Below are positions 1 to 5,029 of a stretch of 6,371 nucleotides of DNA, in pieces. Source of the stretch: Prevotellaceae bacterium UBA7017 (GTDB lineage: Bacteria > Bacteroidota > Bacteroidia > Bacteroidales > Bacteroidaceae); NCBI GenBank assembly GCA_002449535.1, contig DJWZ01000096.1, forward strand, positions 1-6,371. Reading direction: 5' to 3'. The notes under the pieces are model-generated. The model was not told where the DNA came from, made no database searches, and saw nothing but the letters and a program-made list of their open reading frames with translations. The first letter of the stretch is position 1. Each line of letters opens with the position of its first letter. The translations under genes and the position numbers were made by a program.

Positions 1-1
1 A

Positions 2-355
2 ACCGAGAATACCTTTGGTGACATTCTTACCGACGAAGGTTCTTGCATCACAGGTTCTATGGGCTTGCTCCCATCAGCATCAACAGGTTCTTCAACACCT
101 GTCTTCGAACCAATCCACGGTTCATGGCCACAGGGTAAGGGTCTTAATATTGCCAACCCACTTGCACAGATTCTCTCTGTTGCTATGCTCTATGAGTATT
201 TCGACCTCAAGGAGGAAGGTGCTCTCATCCGTAAGGCTGTTGATGCATCTCTCGACCAGAATGTCCGCACACCGGAGATTCAGGTAGAGGGTGGTGCAAA
301 GTACGGCACAAAGGAAGTCGGTCAGTGGATTGTTGACTACATCAAGAAAGCATAA
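2..355 (+). CDS. leuB: 3-isopropylmalate dehydrogenase, C-terminal part (cut by left edge)
   Basis: This is the last 117 codons of LeuB, the cytoplasmic NAD-dependent enzyme that oxidatively decarboxylates 3-isopropylmalate to 2-oxoisocaproate in leucine biosynthesis. Family proteins are about 350 residues, so roughly one third is present. Visible motifs are NTFGDILTDE, carrying a conserved aspartate of the metal/substrate site, then GSMGLLPSAS, and EPIHGS, part of the NAD-binding region. These are followed by the family-typical NIANPLAQILS and, near the end, GTKEVGQWI. The isopropylmalate and isocitrate dehydrogenase families share this fold, but EPIHGSWPQGKGLNIANP is the Bacteroidales LeuB form. 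The frame is open to the left edge with no start in view, and the stop is TAA at 353-355. Upstream leu genes cannot be seen. A strong terminator follows 20 bases after the stop, so leuB ends its transcription unit. Confidence 0.95.
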   Translation, partial: TENTFGDILTDEGSCITGSMGLLPSASTGSSTPVFEPIHGSWPQGKGLNIANPLAQILSVAMLYEYFDLKEEGALIRKAVDASLDQNVRTPEIQVEGGAKYGTKEVGQWIVDYIKKA

Positions 356-374
356 CAGATATACATTATATTAT

Positions 375-417
375 AAAAGAACTCACACAGATTTGATTTC
401 TGTGTGAGTTCTTTTTT
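375..417. terminator. Strong rho-independent terminator, probably bidirectional
   Basis: A perfect 17-base inverted repeat (375-391 and 399-415, AAAAGAACTCACACAGA and its complement) encloses a 7-base loop and ends in a T run at 412-417. It lies just after leuB. On the minus strand the same hairpin is followed by TTTTATAA, so it can also stop transcription coming from the PepSY-like gene and SLC13 stump. That fits the convergent arrangement. Confidence 0.93.
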
Positions 418-441
418 ATTGTTTTCAATTATCAATTGTCT

Positions 442-570
442 TCATGGTAATGGTGTCAGTGGATAGACAATATTCACTATCAGTATGTTGGCAGCCAGTA
501 TGATGATGTTCATCAGCAGACCTATTCTCATAAAGTCGCTGAATCGATATCCGTTCCGGTTTCCTTTATC
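442..570 (-). pseudogene. 3' stump of an SLC13-family (anion/Na+ symporter) permease
   Basis: Minus-strand reading from about 570 down to TGA at 442-444 gives some 42 codons. They contain GYRFSDFMRIGL followed by the hydrophobic run NIIILAANILIVNIVYPL and end in TPLP. This matches my memory of the C-terminus of SLC13/DASS-type permeases: a G-Y-x-F-x-D-F-x-x-x-G-L loop, a last membrane helix, and a short tail ending in YPL or similar. Intact proteins are 400 residues or more with 10 or more helices, so only the last one is left. The frame runs back only to a TAA at 586-588 inside the PepSY-like gene, and no usable start precedes the recognisable part. The stump begins exactly behind the PepSY-like stop codon (569-571), so it looks like a recombination or deletion scar. 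It is too short to function as a transporter. The assignment rests on one motif plus a helix and could be wrong in detail. Confidence 0.55.
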
Positions 571-1030
571 AATCGTCCACTTTTTTTACGTTAAACTTCT
601 TGTCAAACTCTACCTCCAAACCGTTGCTCAGTTCTACATCGTAATTCCTGCCATTGCTACTTCTGTCTATCTTGACTATTCTTGCATTTGCAAAATCTGC
701 CATGATACGCTGTTTTATTTGGTTTGGTATAAGGATGTCAGGCACCTGACTCATTTTACATGAAACTTCTGTCCATTCTCCTTTTTTGTTAAACTCAATC
801 TTTTCGCCATTTTGGAATATCACCTCATATTCGCCTCTTTCTTTCAATATGGTGAGAATCTTCTTGTCAGCAAAACATTTTGTTATCACTTCCTGTGCCG
901 CTGCAGGCAGTTGATTAACGCCCACTACGTACCCGTCGCTTGCCATTTCTACTGCGGTGTTCTTCTCTGTCATAGCGTATGTAGTTCCCAACGTCAGAAA
1001 CATACATACCAGAAACATCATTCTTTTCAT
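569..1030 (-). CDS. Secreted PepSY-like (DUF2874-type) protein
   Basis: A 153-residue protein starting at ATG 1028-1030. The frame is open further upstream to 1120, but that stretch overlaps the promoter, and starting here places a signal peptide at the N-terminus. Residues 1-19 (MKRMMFLVCMFLTLGTTYA) form this signal peptide, with likely cleavage after TYA. No lipobox is seen, so the protein is expected in the periplasm or outside the cell. The mature part holds two similar units, about 39-90 and 99-153. Each ends in an NG-x-x-x-EF-(N/D)-KK strand (NGEKIEFNKKGEW and NGLEVEFDKKFNV), and each starts with a helix after LP or IP. This is the pattern of the Bacteroidetes PepSY-like family once described as beta-lactamase-inhibitor-like; their true ligands are largely unknown. 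The gene has its own promoter and diverges from an M48 peptidase gene. The stop is TGA at 569-571, with a second TAA right behind it. Confidence 0.8.
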   Translation of the reverse strand: MKRMMFLVCMFLTLGTTYAMTEKNTAVEMASDGYVVGVNQLPAAAQEVITKCFADKKILTILKERGEYEVIFQNGEKIEFNKKGEWTEVSCKMSQVPDILIPNQIKQRIMADFANARIVKIDRSSNGRNYDVELSNGLEVEFDKKFNVKKVDD

Positions 1031-1092
1031 TGTCGTTAAATTTTGAGTTGATAAATAATTGATGTGAAAATATGCATTTCCAAATTCATCGG

Positions 1093-1123
1093 CAAAATTA
1101 CAAAAAAAATACAATATCACAAA
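1093..1123 (-). promoter_or_regulatory. Bacteroidetes-type promoter of the PepSY-like gene
   Basis: On the minus strand a TTTG box (1123-1120) is followed, after 19 bases, by TAATTTTG (1100-1093), matching the Bacteroidetes -33 TTTG / -7 TAnnTTTG consensus. Transcription would begin near 1086 and leave a 5' leader of roughly 55 bases before the ATG at 1030. This supports the shorter start choice, since the longer frame would begin inside the promoter. Confidence 0.72.
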
Positions 1124-1137
1124 AAAACAATCTTTTA

Positions 1138-1169
1138 TTTGTGTTTCTCATAACTTAATTGTACCTTTG
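1138..1169 (+). promoter_or_regulatory. Bacteroidetes-type promoter of the M48 peptidase gene
   Basis: TTTG (1138-1141), a 20-base spacer and TACCTTTG (1162-1169) fit the Bacteroidetes primary-sigma consensus. The predicted transcription start, about 1176, leaves a roughly 20-base A-rich leader before the ATG at 1196. There is no Shine-Dalgarno sequence, as is usual in this phylum. Its -33 box lies 14 bases from the -33 box of the divergent promoter, so a regulator binding between them could affect both. Confidence 0.78.
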
Positions 1170-1195
1170 CAACGAAAAAAAAAATAAAGTTAGCG

Positions 1196-2095
1196 ATGAA
1201 GAAAATAAAATTCCTTTTGGTTGCGATAGCTGGAGTTATCTTGATTAGTTGTGGTACTGCCAGTACCGTGCCAATTACAGGTAGAAAACAACGTTTGATA
1301 GTAAGTGACGAACAAGTTCTTGGACTCAGCAGCCAGGAGTACACCAAGTATATGCAGTCGGCAAAGCCTTCTACGGATGCTGTCAATACGGCTATGGTAA
1401 AACGTGTCGGTCAGCGCTTGGCAACTGCTGTGGTGGCGTATCTCAATGCCCATAATATGGGTAATGAGGTGGCAAACTACCAGTGGGAGTTTAATTTGGT
1501 GCAAGACAGTCAGGTAAATGCTTGGTGTATGCCAGGCGGTAAGATTGTTGTCTATGAAGGCATCCTGCCTGTTACAAAAGACGAGGCTTCTCTTGCCGTT
1601 GTGCTCGGTCACGAAATAGCACATGCCGTAGCAAAACATTCCGCTGAACGCATCAGCAATTCCTACAAGCAACAGACGGCAATGTCTGTTATTGGCGGTG
1701 TGGCAGGAGCTGCCGGCGTCAGTTCCGGCATACAGTCAATAGCATCTGCTGCTATTGGTGTCGGCGCGAAGGCTTGGTCGTCCGGTTTCTCACGAAAGCA
1801 GGAGAGCGAGGCAGACCATATAGGACTTATCTTTGCTGCAATGGCGGGCTATAACCCTGATGTCGCCGTTGCCTTCTGGCAGCGCATGGCAGCGGTCGGA
1901 AACAGTTCCAACTCCATCTTCAGCGACCACCCCTCTGACGAAAAGAGAATAAAGCAGATACAGGCTTGGTTGCCAGAAGCAAGAAGGTATTACAATCCCT
2001 CTGCTGCGACAGCTGCAGTTGTATCAACCTCACCTGCACCAGCAGTAAAAAGCGTTTCCTTACAGAGCCTCACGAAAGCACAACCAAAACGATAG
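1196..2095 (+). CDS. M48-family zinc metallopeptidase lipoprotein (LoiP/BepA-like)
   Basis: A 299-residue envelope protease. Residues 1-18 form a lipoprotein signal with lipobox LISC, making C19 the lipidated residue. The residues after it (GTASTV) lack the acidic surface-export signal known in Bacteroidetes, so a periplasm-facing lipoprotein is more likely than a surface one. The zinc site is complete: HEIAH at 139-143 (H139 and H143 ligands, E140 catalytic) and ESEAD at 203-207, where E203 is the expected third ligand and D207 the conserved aspartate. Between them lies a glycine/alanine-rich segment. The conserved DHPSDEKRI motif follows near residue 240. The last ~45 residues are rich in Ala, Ser, Pro and Thr and look disordered. 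Relatives such as E. coli LoiP/YggG and BepA take part in outer-membrane quality control; a similar role here is inference. The next gene begins 43 bases downstream, probably in the same transcript. Confidence 0.92.
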   Translation: MKKIKFLLVAIAGVILISCGTASTVPITGRKQRLIVSDEQVLGLSSQEYTKYMQSAKPSTDAVNTAMVKRVGQRLATAVVAYLNAHNMGNEVANYQWEFNLVQDSQVNAWCMPGGKIVVYEGILPVTKDEASLAVVLGHEIAHAVAKHSAERISNSYKQQTAMSVIGGVAGAAGVSSGIQSIASAAIGVGAKAWSSGFSRKQESEADHIGLIFAAMAGYNPDVAVAFWQRMAAVGNSSNSIFSDHPSDEKRIKQIQAWLPEARRYYNPSAATAAVVSTSPAPAVKSVSLQSLTKAQPKR

Positions 2096-2138
2096 TGCGC
2101 TTTTGTTCATAAAGATTCTTTCACTCCCCTTCACTCAT

Positions 2139-2756
2139 ATGAAAGTTCTCCTTATCAATGGAAGTCCGCACGATAACGGAAATACATTTCTGGCACTCAA
2201 TGAAGTTGCTCAGTCACTCAACAAAGAAGGTGTCGAAACAGAAATTGTCGGCATTGGCAAGCGTGCCATTCAGGGTTGTATTGCCTGCGGCTGGTGTAGC
2301 AGGATGGGGAAGTGTACCTTCAATGACGATTTGTATTACAAGATATGGCGCGCTGTGAAAGATGGCATTGACGGCTTGGTAGTTGGCTCGCCTGTTTATT
2401 ATGGCGGTCCTAATGGTTCGCTGTGCGCCTTGCTCGACAGAGTATTCTATTCTTTGGGACAAGAATTGCAGTACAAGCCAGCTGCCAGCGTCGTAGTATG
2501 CCGACGTGGTGGTGCATCGGCAGCCTTTGACCGTCTGAATAAGTATTTCACGATAAGCAAGATGCCTGTTGTCAGTTCGCAGTATTGGAATATGGCGTAT
2601 GGCATGAATCAGGGAGAGGTGACAAAAGACGAAGAGGGCATGCAGACAATGCGCACCTTGGGTCAGAACATGGCGTGGATGATAAAGCGCCTGAACATAG
2701 AAGAAGAAGGACATCCCACTGCAGAATCTCCCGAGTGGACAAACTTCATCAGGTGA
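2139..2756 (+). CDS. NADPH-dependent FMN reductase / iron-sulfur-flavoprotein-like oxidoreductase
   Basis: A 205-residue cytoplasmic flavodoxin-fold protein. The ATG at 2139 is chosen because the beta-1 strand and FMN phosphate loop start at once (MKVLLINGSPHDNGNT); a TTG frame start at 2103 would only add a poorly supported 12-residue tail. GSP at 8-10 and GSPVYYGG at 83-90 are the FMN-binding loops. A cysteine cluster C47-x2-C50-x2-C53-x5-C59 sits after the second strand. This spacing matches the compact CX2CX2CX4-7C motif known to bind a 4Fe-4S cluster in Methanosarcina iron-sulfur flavoprotein, so electron transfer through a cluster plus FMN is possible. Many bacterial homologues are annotated simply as flavodoxin-family NAD(P)H oxidoreductase, and the physiological partner is unknown. 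The gene follows the M48 peptidase by 43 bases with no separate promoter seen. Confidence 0.88.
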   Translation: MKVLLINGSPHDNGNTFLALNEVAQSLNKEGVETEIVGIGKRAIQGCIACGWCSRMGKCTFNDDLYYKIWRAVKDGIDGLVVGSPVYYGGPNGSLCALLDRVFYSLGQELQYKPAASVVVCRRGGASAAFDRLNKYFTISKMPVVSSQYWNMAYGMNQGEVTKDEEGMQTMRTLGQNMAWMIKRLNIEEEGHPTAESPEWTNFIR

Positions 2757-2846
2757 TAGGGTACACACTCCACAAAAATAGTTTTTATACAATCATTCCG
2801 TCGCCCGGAAAAATATCCCTGTAGTGAGGGAACAAAAAAGCAATAG

Positions 2847-3416
2847 TTAAGGAACAAAATGTCGGATAAACCGAATTTCACACTCGTGCAAAAGCAGAAT
2901 AGGGACATGCAACCTTTTCTTTATTTCATCAATAGAGGTAAAGTTCTTTAGTGTGCTTTTTACCTTCTCAAGCATTTCTGGAGTATCGCTTAACACGATA
3001 TCCAGTTCGTTCAATCCTGTGAGTATCCCTAATTCTTTTCGGATGATAGCAGAATTTAGCATTTGAGCAATAGAGTTGAGAGGCTCAATAAATCTTTTAT
3101 CATCTAAGTCATTATAGAATTTAGCCTCTCCTAGCCATATCTGAAAATCATTCTCTTTAGTGAGAACAATATGCACAGAATCATCCCCAAAAGCATTCAT
3201 GTTGTCATTTTGCTTATAATAAATTTTGGGTATGGCAGGAATTGCATTAAAATGATGCTTCATTATTCCATACAACACAATTTCTGCAATTTCGCTGCCT
3301 CTTCCCTCGTCTTTTTTCTTGGCGTCTTCATCTGCGCCATCCTTGTCTATAAGCCTAAGATGTTTTGCTGATTCTACTAGACATGAATAGCTATCATTTA
3401 CGATCTTTATTTTTTC
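2847..3416 (-). pseudogene. Truncated HamA-like (DUF1837) nuclease of a Hachiman defence system
   Basis: The minus-strand frame is open from 3416 to TAA at 2847-2849 (189 codons). It contains the DUF1837/HamA core: EGRGSEIAEIVLYGI, then AIPKIYYKQN, then GDDSVHIVL (aspartate of a G-x-D-x-V-H motif), then IWLGEAKFY. The GEAK glutamate and lysine, with the upstream aspartate, form a PD-(D/E)xK-type nuclease site that looks intact. HVPILLLHE near the end is also family-like. Family members are longer at both ends. Here the tail stops soon after HECE, and no ATG exists upstream in frame; the first possible starts are GTG at 3278 and TTG at 3275, after the conserved helix. A full Hachiman system also needs the helicase HamB, but the DNA beyond the stop is the opposite-strand reductase gene. 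I read this as a decayed remnant, though a short GTG-started protein retaining the D and GEAK residues cannot be excluded. Confidence 0.72.
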
Positions 3417-3581
3417 TTATGCTTTGAGGGCTGTCTCGGCTATATTGCCTTCCAGTTCCTTGATATTGGTATGCTTCGGATAGTCTGGCTTGATGGTTAG
3501 ACGCTTGAATACATCGCATAGGGACTTGAAGTAGAAGAATTCCGTTGGCCCTTCACCCAGAATGAGTGCTGTTTGTCGTAG
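3417..3581 (-). pseudogene. N-terminal fragment of an RloB-like TOPRIM protein
   Basis: Minus-strand codons from 3581 to 3420 encode LRQTALILGEGPTEFFYFKS, then a stretch containing TIKPDYPKHTNIKELEGNIAE, ending at TAA 3417-3419 (54 codons). The LILGEGPTEFFYFKSL segment is the first TOPRIM-like strand and glutamate of RloB-type proteins, which occur with AAA ATPases in restriction loci and in the AbiL abortive-infection system. Full-length relatives are around 200 residues or more, so the rest is missing. The codon preceding LRQT is a TAG (3582-3584) and no start codon is available. The fragment shares its frame with the HamA-like remnant, separated only by the TAA. It is therefore either a chimeric junction between two defence genes or one fused frame broken by a nonsense codon. 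The family call is from motif memory and is not certain. Confidence 0.6.
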
Positions 3582-3584
3582 CTA

Positions 3585-3661
3585 TTTGTTACTATGTATA
3601 AAAAAGGTGATGTGCAGAAAGGAAATGTTATAGATGGGGAAAAAAACAACATGTTGCCCTG
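3585..3661. other. Short intergenic gap, no gene seen
   Basis: These 77 bases lie between the RloB-like fragment and the end of the FAD oxidoreductase gene. I find no Bacteroidetes promoter consensus on the minus strand here that could drive the remnants. The only structure is a small palindrome, CAACATGTTG (3647-3656). Read on the minus strand it is followed by seven T's, just behind the oxidoreductase stop. It may help end that transcript but is too short to call a terminator with confidence. Confidence 0.4.
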
Positions 3662-5029
3662 TTATTTAAGGATTTCCTTGCACGTGAAATAGGCTGTCAT
3701 GGTGGTGCCGTGGATGCCGTGAATCATGAGGCTCTGCCCGGTAAGAAATAGGTTGGGCAGTGGGGTGCGAGGGGTGAGAATGGTCATCAGGTGATTAGAG
3801 TAGTCCTTACGGATGCCATAGGCGTTTCCTTCTGGCGCATTGTTATAGTCGCGCCATGTGAGGGGGGTAGAACAATATATTTCTTTTACCGCATCGCGTA
3901 GTCCTGGCATGAGGGTTTCTGCCTTGGCTATAAGTTCTTGTGCCTTGGCAGCCTTGAAGGCTTTATAGTCGTTGCCACGGTGTCCAAGGGTGGTATCTTG
4001 CCACTGCTGCACCTCGCTCCACAGCATCGGGGTGAGGATGTCTATCTGGTTGGGCTGTGCAAAGGAAATGAGGATGCCGTTTCTGTCCCATACGTCAGAG
4101 GGGGTGGAGTAGAGGAATTTGTTGTGGTTGGCATAGAACCCGTCAGTGTCGAGTCGCAGGGAACAGGTGAACATGCCGAAGGTATTGGTGAAGGATGTCA
4201 TGCGACGGCGATAGATTCCCTTGATGACTTTACTCTCCTTGATGAGGCTGATGGTGAGCGAAGGATGGATGTCGGAAATGAAGATGTCGGCATCATAGCG
4301 TTCGCCATTCTTGCAGACGGCGGTAGTGAGTTTGCCGTCTTTCTCTATGAGTTCTGTCACCTCGCTACTGCAAAGTATCTCGCCGCCACAGTCTTCTATC
4401 TGTCTGACGAGTTGGTTTACAAGAACATTTCCAGGGGCATTGAGCCGCCAGCTGCTTTGTATGAAAGAGGCATTGCCGTGGGCAAAGTTGAAGAGGGGTA
4501 GGGTGTCTCGGTTTAGTTCCATCTTGAGGGAAGTGCCAGAGAGGACTCCTATGAGCAGTGGGTCGGAGAAAGTCTCGTTGAGCCACTGCCATGCGTTGAC
4601 ATCGGCATAGTGCATGTGGGTATCGCTGTCGCTGTCGCGGAGTACGTCGATATACTTCTGCAGACCTGCCTTTTGGGAAGGAAAACGCTCTGACATGGTA
4701 CGCAGGAAATTGTCGTACCCTTCTACAAATGGGAATGTCTCGCTGCCAATGGTAACGAAGTCGAAGCCATCGGGGTCGAGATGCTGCCAGGGGAGTGATA
4801 GCAAGCCGAGTTGCTTGAAAGGCTCATGGAGCACCTGCCCCTCTGCAAGACCGCCTACATAGTGAAGACCTGTGTCATAGTCCATGCCATTGCGGCGATA
4901 ACTCTGCATGCATCCGCCTGGCTGATGCTGGCGTTCGAGGATGCGCACATGAAAACCTTCCTTTGACAGGAAAACGCCACACTCAAGGGCACCAAGTCCG
5001 GAACCGATTATGATTACTTCTTTAGCCAA
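3662..5029 (-). CDS. FAD-dependent oxidoreductase, phytoene desaturase / retinol saturase-like
   Basis: A 455-residue flavoprotein of the carotenoid-desaturase superfamily. The N-terminus carries the ADP-binding Rossmann fold: IIGSGLGAL with G9, G11 and A14, then ILERQHQPGG, where E32 should bind the ADP ribose. The C-terminus has the second FAD motif, NLFLTGQSLMIHGIHGT (about 426-442). A conserved GNAYGIRKDY precedes it. The substrate is not evident; relatives desaturate, saturate or isomerise polyene lipids. The start is TTG at 5029-5027: no ATG lies in frame before the GxGxxA motif, and the first internal Met codons come after it. The gene overlaps the 3' end of the exporter gene by 16 bases, indicating coupled translation. 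With that exporter, it resembles part of an aryl-polyene/flexirubin-type cluster, which is inference. The length is normal and no damage is visible. Stop TAA at 3662-3664. Confidence 0.85.
   Translation of the reverse strand: MAKEVIIIGSGLGALECGVFLSKEGFHVRILERQHQPGGCMQSYRRNGMDYDTGLHYVGGLAEGQVLHEPFKQLGLLSLPWQHLDPDGFDFVTIGSETFPFVEGYDNFLRTMSERFPSQKAGLQKYIDVLRDSDSDTHMHYADVNAWQWLNETFSDPLLIGVLSGTSLKMELNRDTLPLFNFAHGNASFIQSSWRLNAPGNVLVNQLVRQIEDCGGEILCSSEVTELIEKDGKLTTAVCKNGERYDADIFISDIHPSLTISLIKESKVIKGIYRRRMTSFTNTFGMFTCSLRLDTDGFYANHNKFLYSTPSDVWDRNGILISFAQPNQIDILTPMLWSEVQQWQDTTLGHRGNDYKAFKAAKAQELIAKAETLMPGLRDAVKEIYCSTPLTWRDYNNAPEGNAYGIRKDYSNHLMTILTPRTPLPNLFLTGQSLMIHGIHGTTMTAYFTCKEILK

Noticed and set aside
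426..438. CAATT-ATC-AATTG inverted repeat next to the leuB terminator
   Set aside because: A five-base AT-rich stem of this kind is expected by chance, and the neighbouring 17-base hairpin already explains termination.
1190..1672. 160-codon minus-strand open frame opposite the M48 peptidase gene
   Set aside because: It covers the peptidase promoter leader and signal-peptide region in reverse, with no recognisable motif and no promoter of its own.
2214..2792. 192-codon minus-strand open frame opposite the FMN reductase gene
   Set aside because: It is antisense to a clear flavodoxin-fold gene, and its sequence is His/Arg/Cys-rich with no family features.
2816..2831. Small inverted repeat TCCCT-GTAGTG-AGGGA between the FMN reductase and the HamA-like remnant
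   Set aside because: The stem has only five base pairs and the plus strand lacks a T run. On the minus strand a TATTTTT follows, but this is too weak to call a terminator.
2757..3584. Possible insertion sequence or integron carrying the defence remnants
   Set aside because: I found no transposase or integrase frame, no terminal inverted repeats and no target-site duplication around the block; the ends look like plain deletion junctions.
3938..4501. 187-codon open frame on the plus strand opposite the FAD oxidoreductase gene
   Set aside because: It lies wholly antisense to a well-supported flavoprotein gene with intact motifs, shows no recognisable domain, and is a codon-bias shadow.
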